From: Mesobacillus selenatarsenatis SF-1
Lineage (GTDB): Bacteria > Bacillota > Bacilli > Bacillales > Cytobacillaceae
Direction: 5' to 3'
Assembly (NCBI RefSeq): GCF_000813125.1
Contig: NZ_BASE01000003.1
Coordinates: 1 to 34,369, forward strand
Length of the DNA stretch: 34,369 bases
Shown here: piece after piece, positions 18,374 to 24,262 of the stretch
Layout: each line of letters opens with the position of its first letter
How positions within the stretch are numbered: the first letter of the stretch is position 1
Notes under the pieces: generated by a model
The model's input: the letters and a program-made list of their open reading frames with translations, nothing else
What the model was told of the DNA's origin: nothing
Database searches by the model: none
Made by a program: the position numbers and the translations under genes

Positions 18374-20878
18374 TTAAGCTCGCTTTTGATAATTGGTCAC
18401 TGGTATAGAAGCCCATTTTGGGATATTGTGATCGATTTTTGCGACAACCACAGTCATGTCATCCTCAATTGAACCTTCTCGGGAACGGATAACTTCCTCC
18501 ATGATCAAGTCTGCAATTGCCTGCGGATCTTCTGTCTGAAGCTCATTGATTTTCCGTTTCATCCATAAATCATAGTTTTCGACATGCTTAGGGCCTTCGA
18601 ATACGCCATCGCTCATCATAACCAGCAGGTCCCCTGCCTTCAGTTGTTCGCCGACAACATCTACCTCGAATTCCTGCAATATTCCCATCGGCAAATTGCT
18701 CGCCTGCACCTTCATTACTTTCCCGCCGCGCTTAATAAAGCTTGGCGTCGAACCGATTTTCAAGAATCGGGCAGACGCATTTTGCAGGTCAATCATGACC
18801 AAATCGAGGGTCGAGAAAATTTCATCAGTTGTCCTTAACGATAAAATCGAATTCACTGACTTAATTGCTACTTTTTCTTCAATGCCAGATTGCAGGATTT
18901 GCTGCAACAGTAATAAAGTATCCCTGCTTTCAGAATGAGCTCTTTCTCCATTGCCCATTCCGTCACTGATGGCAATCGCGTATTTTCCGCCGCTCAGCTC
19001 AATGGTGGAATAACTGTCTCCTGATATGAGATCCCCATCCTTGGCCGCATGGGCCACTCCTGTAGACACAGTATAGGCTTTCGCGGATCGGAATGTCACA
19101 TGGCAAAAACCATTCGGGAATGTCGAACATTCTTCTGAATTGACAACGATGTTTTCTTTCAGGATATCGGAAAGCATTGGTGCAATTAACTTTTCACATT
19201 CACCATGTCCCTGGCAGTATGGAATCGTCATGTCAATATCCACATTCCCTTGTTCCAGACTATAGATCTCCACATTCCCTTGTTCCAGACTATAGATCTC
19301 CACATTCTCGATATGGATGCCGAACTCCTGGAGGGCCTCCAGTATTTGTTCTTCTTGTTTCGAATGGTTTTCGCGTTCACGCTGGATTTCCTTAGCGAAA
19401 TCCCCCATTACTTCTGAAACACCAAGCAATTGGTCAGCAACAAGTCGCCTGCTTTCCTGGACCTGTTTCTTGAGTTTCTTGTTCGCCTGATAATAGGTCA
19501 GCTGCTGCTGCATGATTTCCATTACCTTTTTCGATCTAGTGCAATGCTTGTCCCATTCACGGGAAAGTTTTTGCGGCACTGCACCAGAATTTTGATCCAT
19601 CTCTTGCATAATCTCACTCATATAGTCATAGGTTGTATTAAAGTTCCTTGTCCAGCAATGGTCTTTCTTAAAGCATGTCTGGCACGTTTTCTCTGTGACA
19701 TTGCTCAAGAAATAATCCATATCGCGGTCAGTTTCAATCGTTTCATCCTGCACCTGAAGTGTAGAAAAGCTTTTCGACAGCGCTTCAAAAACATTTGAGA
19801 ACTGGACGACACGCTGTGCTGTCACATCTCTCATTTTTCTCATATATTGCTGCTGCTCAGCTGAATACTCCGGTGTGCCTGGTATATGTTTGGCGATTTT
19901 CGACGTAAGTGATTGAGGAGTAAGAAAGAACAGCAAGACTGCCGCCGCTGATTCGGTCAGCGTCTGGCCGAGCGCGCCTCCGCCCTCGCCATACATCCCG
20001 ATTAACAGTGTGGCGATGAACAATCCAAGTGCCACCCCTGGTTTCCTTCCCTCTTTTAGCAAGCCGCCAAGCAAACCAGAGAAGGCGAGCAGGCTCATAT
20101 GGTAAAAACTCGACACGTTCGCGAGACTGAAAATCAATCCTGTTACAACTCCGACTGTGGAACCCACTGTGGCACCGGCAACAAATGAAAATATGAGTAC
20201 CAGATACCGGGACATTACATGCTCTACCGACAAATCATAGATTGTCCAACCGATTGTCCCTGTCATTACTGAAGCAAGCATGATAATCAAACAGACTATT
20301 TCCTCCGTTTTCAATGATTGCTTGCGCTTGCTGGCTGTCATCAATGGAATGCTTTGCATGAAGATGAAAGTCAACACCAGGCCTAGACCAGCTTCGACCC
20401 CAGTCATCATTCCTTCATACAAAGTGATATTTCCAGACAAAATAAGAACTTTCAACATTTTGCCTATTAAAATAGTAAAAAATATATAAAACGGAAGCAC
20501 TTTCATAGAATTCTGGATCCATTTTTTCGTCAGTTTGTATAACAGTAAAAATAAGAATACAGAACCAAACGTGAAGATGGCGTCAGTAAATGACAATGTT
20601 GCAGCTCCAGCAACCAACCCAAACAGCGCAATAGGTGCGCGGTCTTTCCGGATAAGATACACCGCTGCAAAAAATGGAAGGCTAAAAGGGGTCAACTGCG
20701 CCAGTATCAAGGCACGGCCAAGCAAGAATCCAATGATCAGAAAAATATAGCCTTTTTTCAGGAAAAGGGTTTCAATTTTGGATTGCAGCTTCGACATGCC
20801 TTTTGCAAACCTGAATCGTGATTCCTCGAGATGAACTTCACCGATCGGTTCCATCATGTTCCTTTCTACCTTTTGCAT
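18374..20878 (-). CDS. spoIIE: Stage II sporulation protein E, PP2C-type phosphatase
   Basis: SpoIIE dephosphorylates SpoIIAA to release sigma F in the forespore and also works with FtsZ at the polar septum. The first 320 residues contain about ten membrane helices, then a central domain (about 330-590) with a Cys cluster (TCQTCFKKDHCW), then the PP2C domain with metal-binding aspartates in SGDSY (Asp621), ISDGMGNGERAH (Asp639) and MMSDGVFEGPKH. Residues 525-534 (NVEIYSLEQG) are repeated exactly at 535-544 through a 30-base tandem duplication; B. subtilis has one copy. Length is 834. The start follows GGGGAG. The frame is intact, so the protein should be made. Confidence 0.96.
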   Translation of the reverse strand: MQKVERNMMEPIGEVHLEESRFRFAKGMSKLQSKIETLFLKKGYIFLIIGFLLGRALILAQLTPFSLPFFAAVYLIRKDRAPIALFGLVAGAATLSFTDAIFTFGSVFLFLLLYKLTKKWIQNSMKVLPFYIFFTILIGKMLKVLILSGNITLYEGMMTGVEAGLGLVLTFIFMQSIPLMTASKRKQSLKTEEIVCLIIMLASVMTGTIGWTIYDLSVEHVMSRYLVLIFSFVAGATVGSTVGVVTGLIFSLANVSSFYHMSLLAFSGLLGGLLKEGRKPGVALGLFIATLLIGMYGEGGGALGQTLTESAAAVLLFFLTPQSLTSKIAKHIPGTPEYSAEQQQYMRKMRDVTAQRVVQFSNVFEALSKSFSTLQVQDETIETDRDMDYFLSNVTEKTCQTCFKKDHCWTRNFNTTYDYMSEIMQEMDQNSGAVPQKLSREWDKHCTRSKKVMEIMQQQLTYYQANKKLKKQVQESRRLVADQLLGVSEVMGDFAKEIQRERENHSKQEEQILEALQEFGIHIENVEIYSLEQGNVEIYSLEQGNVDIDMTIPYCQGHGECEKLIAPMLSDILKENIVVNSEECSTFPNGFCHVTFRSAKAYTVSTGVAHAAKDGDLISGDSYSTIELSGGKYAIAISDGMGNGERAHSESRDTLLLLQQILQSGIEEKVAIKSVNSILSLRTTDEIFSTLDLVMIDLQNASARFLKIGSTPSFIKRGGKVMKVQASNLPMGILQEFEVDVVGEQLKAGDLLVMMSDGVFEGPKHVENYDLWMKRKINELQTEDPQAIADLIMEEVIRSREGSIEDDMTVVVAKIDHNIPKWASIPVTNYQKRA
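19241..19300 (-). repeat. Perfect 30-bp in-frame tandem duplication within spoIIE
   Basis: 19241-19270 and 19271-19300 are identical 30-base units beginning CACATTCCCTTG; identity extends two bases to the left and a few bases into the sequence after the second unit. The duplicated codons encode NVEIYSLEQG. Zero divergence between units suggests a recent event or an assembly/sequencing error. Confidence 0.93.
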
Positions 20879-20913
20879 TTAATACACTCCCCGTTTTTTT
20901 ATCGTTGCTGATT

Positions 20914-20946
20914 ATTATAAAAGGGAGCAATCCAGAAGTTTGTCAA
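20914..20946 (-). promoter_or_regulatory. spoIIE promoter: sigma-A hexamers with 21-bp spacing (Spo0A-activated type)
   Basis: Perfect -35 TTGACA (20946..20941) and perfect -10 TATAAT (20919..20914) separated by 21 bases instead of 17. In B. subtilis the spoIIE and spoIIG promoters have this over-long spacing and need phosphorylated Spo0A bound next to or over the -35. The region 20950-21060 upstream is the expected activator zone. Confidence 0.88.
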
Positions 20947-20972
20947 AAATCAGGACAAGCATTAAAGTTTCG

Positions 20973-20979
20973 TTCGACG
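20973..20979 (-). promoter_or_regulatory. Candidate 0A box upstream of spoIIE
   Basis: Minus strand CGTCGAA, one mismatch from the Spo0A box TGTCGAA, 27 bases upstream of the -35 hexamer. A weaker plus-strand ACTCGAA (20993-20999) lies 14 bases further on. Spacing and number are compatible with Spo0A activation but not proof. Confidence 0.55.
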
Positions 20980-21081
20980 CATTTCCCCGAAAACTCGAAA
21001 TACCACGGATTATTTTAGGCAGCCCTCCAAACTCCGCTAAAATTTACCTATTAATATTTTCTTCTTTTCTTTAAAAATCCA

Positions 21082-21110
21082 TTGACACTATTTTAATATC
21101 TATGTATTAT
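21082..21110 (+). promoter_or_regulatory. Sigma-A promoter of the tRNA-Met/tRNA-Glu unit
   Basis: TTGACA (21082-21087), 17-base spacer, TATTAT (21105-21110) on the plus strand, ending 32 bases before the mature 5' end of tRNA-Met. It is divergent from the spoIIE promoter. Confidence 0.88.
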
Positions 21111-21142
21111 ATTTCTTGTGCCTCAAAACACATTATCAATAT

Positions 21143-21216
21143 GGCGGTGTAGCTCAGCTGGCTAGAGCGTACGGTTCATACCCGTAAGGTCGGGGGTTCG
21201 ATCCCCTCCGCCGCTA
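21143..21216 (+). tRNA. tRNA-Met (anticodon CAT)
   Basis: Folds as a 74-base cloverleaf: acceptor GGCGGTG/CGCCGCT (two G-U type pairs), D-stem GCTC/GAGC, anticodon stem TACGG/CCGTA with loop TTCATAC (anticodon CAT), T-arm GGGGG-TTCGATC-CCCTC, discriminator A. CCA is not encoded. Acceptor pairing at 1-72 argues against an initiator tRNA. A tRNA-Ile with lysidine at C34 also has CAT, but the B. subtilis gene at this place is annotated as Met. It is the only plus-strand transcription unit in the window besides tRNA-Glu. Confidence 0.9.
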
Positions 21217-21221
21217 CTAAC

Positions 21222-21341
21222 GAAAAGCGGAGGCGACTGCTTAGCTCCGACAAGCGCTGGAGGGCCGGCAGGTGAAGTCGTTTTTTGACTTCATCGGACG
21301 GACCGAAGCGACTCGAGGAGCTAGGAGCCGAAGCTGGACAA
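21222..21341 (+). repeat. 121-bp repeat family, copy B1 (120 bp), between the two tRNA genes
   Basis: GAAAAGCGGAGGCG through AAGCTGGACAA, 120 bases, diverged from the A and C copies but with the same order of parts, including TGAAGTC-GTTTTTT-GACTTCA and GACCGAAGCGACTCGAGG. It begins five bases after the tRNA-Met discriminator and lies inside the presumed tRNA transcript. Confidence 0.83.
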
Positions 21342-21344
21342 TTA

Positions 21345-21405
21345 GAAAAGCGTAAGCGCCCTGTTCAGTCCCGACAAGTGTTGATGGGCTAGGCGCCGAA
21401 GCTTG
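21345..21405 (+). repeat. 121-bp repeat family, degenerate short copy B2
   Basis: Begins GAAAAGCGTAAGCGCC three bases after B1 and carries the CCCGACAAG segment. It then jumps to GGGCTAGGCGCCGAAGCTTG, so the central hairpin part is missing. It ends about 12 bases before tRNA-Glu. Confidence 0.65.
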
Positions 21406-21417
21406 TATTATTATAAC

Positions 21418-21489
21418 GGCCCCTTGGTCAAGCGGTTAAGACACCGCCCTTTCACGGCGGTAACACGGGTTCGAATCCCGTAGGGGTCA
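21418..21489 (+). tRNA. tRNA-Glu (anticodon TTC)
   Basis: A 72-base cloverleaf: acceptor GGCCCCT/AGGGGTC, anticodon stem CCGCC/GGCGG with loop CTTTCAC (anticodon TTC), T-arm CACGGG-TTCGAAT-CCCGT, discriminator A, no encoded CCA. It lies 201 bases after tRNA-Met, the gap being filled by two repeat copies. A strong terminator follows at once. Confidence 0.95.
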
Positions 21490-21495
21490 TCACAC

Positions 21496-21530
21496 AAAAA
21501 CCTCGTTCCTTTTTAAGGAGCGAGGTTTTT
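21496..21530 (+). terminator. Rho-independent terminator of the tRNA unit
   Basis: Stem AAAAACCTCGTTCC / GGAGCGAGGTTTTT with one G-U pair and a short TTTTTAA loop; the plus strand ends in a T run (21525-21531). The A run on the left makes it usable on both strands. Confidence 0.92.
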
Positions 21531-21539
21531 TATGTATTT

Positions 21540-21713
21540 CCTGGCATTGCAAGGACTTTACTTTTACCCTTTTTTCTTTCTAGCGCATTTTCGGGCAATG
21601 CAGCGACTCTGCTTTTACCCAAATTAACTCTCGCACTGTTTTTCGGGTAATGAAACGACTCTCCTTTTACCCAATTTTACTTTCATACCATTTTTCGGGC
21701 AATGCGCCCCTAA
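21540..21713. repeat. 52-bp imperfect tandem array, three units plus a partial fourth
   Basis: Units start at 21540, 21592, 21644 and 21696, each exactly 52 bases apart. Each has the pattern (C)GGGYAATG, then ACTCT/ACTTT, then CTTTTACCC, then a pyrimidine-rich stretch ending TTTTTC. GGGTAA pairs with TTACCC in the third unit, and the other units keep the pairing as G-U on the minus strand. The array fills the gap between the tRNA and yabR terminators and contains no gene. Confidence 0.85.
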
Positions 21714-21716
21714 ACA

Positions 21717-21751
21717 AAACAAAAAGACAAGCCCTTTAAAAGACTTGTCTT
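21717..21751 (-). terminator. Rho-independent terminator of yabR
   Basis: Stem AAGACAAG (21724-21731) / CTTGTCTT (21744-21751) with further A-T closure; the minus strand continues TTTTTGTTTTG. It converges with the tRNA terminator across the 52-bp array. Confidence 0.85.
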
Positions 21752-21797
21752 GGTATAGCATGATTCCTGCTATTATATATATTCACTTAGCAGCAAG

Positions 21798-22250
21798 TTA
21801 CCCTCTTCTAGCTCCTCTTCCGCCGCGCTTAGATTCGGTAGCGCGTTTAAGAGTGGACAGGCGGTCTTCGCTGTCCTTCAAGAATTTCGCCATTTTTGAT
21901 TCGAAATTTTCCGGACGGGCATTGCGGTTGTCGTTTCCTCTGCCGCCGCCGCCGCGTGGACGCTGTGAGTAAGGTCTTGATTCAGATCTTTCTGGTCTTG
22001 CAGGTCGTTCTGGCCTATCAACAGCCTTCTTGATAGATAAACCGATTTTACCGTCTTTTTCAACATTGATAACCTTTACTTCAACCTGGTCGCCCACTTT
22101 GAGGTGGTCATTAATGTCTTTTACATAGTTGTCTGCAACCTCACTGATATGAACCAGTCCAGTTGAGCCTCCCGGCAGTTCCACAAACGCCCCGAAATTT
22201 GTAATACCTGTTACCTTTCCCTGTAGCTTGCTGCCTACTTCGATTGACAT
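21798..22250 (-). CDS. yabR: S1-domain RNA-binding protein YabR
   Basis: A 150-residue general stress/RNA-binding type protein. Residues 1-75 are one S1 (OB-fold) domain: GSKLQGKVTGITNFGAFVEL, GLVHISEVADNYVKD, VGDQVEVKVINVEKDGKIGLSIK. A low-complexity Arg/Gly/Pro segment follows (about 80-115, with RPRGGGGRGN), then a basic tail ending RGGRGARRG. The linker makes it longer than B. subtilis YabR (about 128). The Shine-Dalgarno AAGGAGG is 13 bases from the ATG, with a run of seven T between, unusually far. It has its own promoter overlapping the divIC stop. The RNA target is unknown. Confidence 0.9.
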   Translation of the reverse strand: MSIEVGSKLQGKVTGITNFGAFVELPGGSTGLVHISEVADNYVKDINDHLKVGDQVEVKVINVEKDGKIGLSIKKAVDRPERPARPERSESRPYSQRPRGGGGRGNDNRNARPENFESKMAKFLKDSEDRLSTLKRATESKRGGRGARRG

Positions 22251-22299
22251 AAAAAAAGTTTTGCCTCCTTAAAGATATAAAAAATCAAACTTACATTAT

Positions 22300-22329
22300 A
22301 TTATACAGAATATCAAAAAAGAGTGTCAA
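22300..22329 (-). promoter_or_regulatory. yabR sigma-A promoter overlapping the divIC stop codon
   Basis: Minus-strand TTGACA (22329..22324), 18-base spacer, TATAAT (22305..22300): both hexamers perfect. The divIC stop TGA (22328-22326) is part of the -35. YabR is therefore expressed independently of the divIC unit. Confidence 0.85.
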
Positions 22330-22724
22330 TAAGGCGAATCTTGGGAGTCCATTTTCTCTTTGGGAAGGTTGAAGATGATTTCATTCTTTTCGGACAGGAA
22401 ATATTCCTTGCGGGCAAGCTTTGCTATGTATTCATCATCGTTCAATTTGACGATTTCCTCATCCAGAATCTCCTGCTTTTTTTGAAGGCTTGCTAATTTT
22501 TGTTCAAGCTGTTCCTTTTCCGCCTGCTTCTTTTCAAGGGCTGCAGACTGTGAAATGTACGTTGAGATCATCAAATAAGAGATGACCGATGCGAAGAGAG
22601 CAAAGACTGCGAGGCGCCTGAAAAGCAGTTTTCGCTTTCTAGATTCTGCAATACCTGCTTTTTCACGCTGCTGTACATATTGATTTTCAATCCTGGCTAT
22701 GTTCTTTTTCCTGATGACACCCAT
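22326..22724 (-). CDS. divIC: Cell-division protein DivIC (FtsB-like)
   Basis: A 132-residue bitopic septum protein that forms a complex with FtsL and DivIB in the divisome. A basic cytoplasmic head (1-35) is followed by one membrane helix (about 36-55, RLAVFALFASVISYLMISTYI), then a heptad-rich coiled coil (about 60-95, with ALEKKQAEKEQLEQKLASL) and an extracytoplasmic end DDEYIAKLARKEYFLSEKNEIIFNLP typical of the DivIC/FtsB family. An AGGAGG lies 11 bases before the ATG. It follows yabQ by 22 bases and can be reached from the yabP-yabQ unit. Confidence 0.93.
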   Translation of the reverse strand: MGVIRKKNIARIENQYVQQREKAGIAESRKRKLLFRRLAVFALFASVISYLMISTYISQSAALEKKQAEKEQLEQKLASLQKKQEILDEEIVKLNDDEYIAKLARKEYFLSEKNEIIFNLPKEKMDSQDSPY

Positions 22725-22746
22725 TCCCCGCAGTCCTCCTTATAAT

Positions 22747-23382
22747 TTATTTTTTAAAGTTCTTTATCCATTTTATCGGCTTAGTAGAATAGTTCTTTAC
22801 TATAATTAGAAATCCTGCCAATTTATTATATAACTTCTCGACGCTTTTTTTAACTGTTTTCGGCAAAAGTTTCCAAAAAAGTAAGAATATAATCTTAACT
22901 GGTTTCCAAATGAAACTGTTTAACAGCCATAGTAAAACGGCAAGAAACCATTTTCCTAGAGCGTAAAGGCCTCTTCCCGTCAAAAGCAATAGTGATAAGG
23001 CGGTAGCAGCCAGAAACTGGAGGGGCCTAATCACAAGCATCCTGATCGCCTTCACGATAAACACATACACGTTGATTGTGATGGCAATGGCCCGCTCAAG
23101 CAACTTAAGATACATATTTTTAAAAAGACTCTGGTACGCTGCAAAGCCGCATAACAATGCCAGGAAGATATAAAAACGCAATTCTCCCATATTCACTGAA
23201 AATAAGACATAAAATATCGACAGACCCTGGAACACCCAAAACAAAATGTCATTGATAAAGACAATCCACGACTTTCGTTTTGACCTTTTCAGAAAACGAT
23301 TATGGGTATCAAGTGAAGCTCCGAATAAGCTGCCCATCCCAATCATGGCGAGCATCGTCAAAAATTGGGTAGACAATGTCAT
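22747..23382 (-). CDS. yabQ: Spore cortex membrane protein YabQ
   Basis: A 211-residue membrane protein required for cortex formation in B. subtilis, made in the mother cell. It has about five hydrophobic segments (first near 3-22, then about 42-62, 70-90, 100-125, and a long one at 130-170) and a basic C-terminus rich in Lys/Asn. No catalytic motif is visible. Its ATG overlaps the yabP stop (ATGA at 23382-23379), and there is no good Shine-Dalgarno, so it probably depends on translational coupling to yabP. Confidence 0.88.
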   Translation of the reverse strand: MTLSTQFLTMLAMIGMGSLFGASLDTHNRFLKRSKRKSWIVFINDILFWVFQGLSIFYVLFSVNMGELRFYIFLALLCGFAAYQSLFKNMYLKLLERAIAITINVYVFIVKAIRMLVIRPLQFLAATALSLLLLTGRGLYALGKWFLAVLLWLLNSFIWKPVKIIFLLFWKLLPKTVKKSVEKLYNKLAGFLIIVKNYSTKPIKWIKNFKK

Positions 23383-23684
23383 CGGAATAACTTGCTAAAG
23401 AAGCCTTTAGCTTTCTCCCCATGCTGGTCATCAAGATAGACCAGGTCGAAGATTTTCCCCTTGATCGATACAATGCCTTTGTCGACATCCAGGTTTTTCA
23501 TCTGGAGGTTCTGGCCCTTGATCGCAAGGAATCCCATGACAGTCTCTAGTAAAAACTCTTCATTGTCGAAGCTTTCAACCTGCTTTACTCCCGTAATATC
23601 AAGTGTCCGTCTGCCTCTCATCACTAAATCGTGGTCTGGCAAATTACTTTTTGTCTGGTTCGTTTCATAGTATTGGCTCATCAT
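23379..23684 (-). CDS. yabP: Sporulation protein YabP
   Basis: A 101-residue soluble protein of the YabP/YqfC family, made in the mother cell under sigma E in B. subtilis. The family core is visible as DHDLVMRGRRTLDITGVKQVESFDNEEFLLETVMGFLAIKGQNLQMKNLDVDKGIVSIKGKI, given here only for its character of alternating beta strands. No known catalytic residues. Two ATGs in a row; GAGGGG is better spaced for the second (23681). A sigma-E-like promoter lies just upstream. Confidence 0.88.
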   Translation of the reverse strand: MMSQYYETNQTKSNLPDHDLVMRGRRTLDITGVKQVESFDNEEFLLETVMGFLAIKGQNLQMKNLDVDKGIVSIKGKIFDLVYLDDQHGEKAKGFFSKLFR

Positions 23685-23716
23685 TACCCCTCACAATCAT
23701 AATGCACTTTTGTACA

Positions 23717-23745
23717 TGTTTATGATTGGATAAGGGAGAATAGAA
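23717..23745 (-). promoter_or_regulatory. Sigma-E-like promoter of yabP-yabQ
   Basis: Minus strand TTCTATT (23745..23739), 14-base spacer, CATAAACA (23724..23717). The -10 agrees with CATANNNT at seven of eight defined or free positions and the -35 keeps the TATT core. The gene pair is a known sigma-E target in B. subtilis, which makes the modest match more credible. Confidence 0.5.
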
Positions 23746-23768
23746 CAAGCCTTCACAGGAAGCTTAGC

Positions 23769-24041
23769 TTACTCTTCATCATCTCCAGGAATTCGCTCTT
23801 CCCCAAGGATTGTGTACATTTCTGCAGCCTCATCCTTGCGTGAGGTTTCCTGGATCCTTTCGATCTTCACGGAAACAACCTTTTGTCCGAACCGGATTGC
23901 CAGTTCATCACCTGCTTTTACATTCGTACTTGCTTTCGCAGGCACACCATTGACGGAGATCCTTCCCTGGTCGGATACTTCCTTCGCCAATGTTCTTCTC
24001 TTGATTAATCTTGATACCTTTAAGAATTTATCCAGCCTCAT
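23769..24041 (-). CDS. rqcP: Ribosome quality-control S4-domain protein RqcP (YabO)
   Basis: A 90-residue Hsp15-type protein that, with RqcH, drives C-terminal alanine tailing of stalled chains on free 50S subunits. The S4 RNA-binding fold takes up the first 60 residues: RLDKFLKVSRLIKRRTLAKEV, then RISVNGVPAKASTNVKAGDEL. The tail is acidic. The ATG follows AAGGGG. Upstream, the gap to mazG is occupied by a MITE-like element, so readthrough from mazG may be modified at this site. Confidence 0.92.
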   Translation of the reverse strand: MRLDKFLKVSRLIKRRTLAKEVSDQGRISVNGVPAKASTNVKAGDELAIRFGQKVVSVKIERIQETSRKDEAAEMYTILGEERIPGDDEE

Positions 24042-24083
24042 CGTATTTAAACCCCTTTTTTCTTATTGGTTTGATTTACCTAC

Positions 24084-24260
24084 GCTCTTTACATAAATTT
24101 TTGTTGCTTCCAGACTCAAAGTAAAAACCGGCTTCTGGGTTTTTTGCGATTACTTACGCATGTTCATTTAGTGAGCATCTTTGAAAAGAGCCCAAAACCT
24201 CTAATAATACGGATTACTGTATGTGTTCGAAAAGCAACAATCAATGTGAAAACAGCCTTT
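24084..24260. mobile_element. MITE-like element, copy 1, between mazG and rqcP
   Basis: Left end GCTCTTT...TTTTTGTTGC (from 24084); right end, read on the minus strand, AAAGGCTGTTTTC...TTGTTG (24260..24235). The right end shares its first 13 bases and its last six with that of the copy at 32205-32393. An internal GAAAAGAGC (24183-24191) matches a similar word in that copy. There is no open frame. The element ends two bases from the mazG stop codon and fills the whole gap of about 220 bases. Confidence 0.55.
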
Positions 24261-24262
24261 AC

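Noticed and set aside
21540-21713. CRISPR-like array of 52-bp units
   Set aside because: Similarity runs through the whole unit with gradual divergence, not a fixed repeat and variable spacer; only about three copies.
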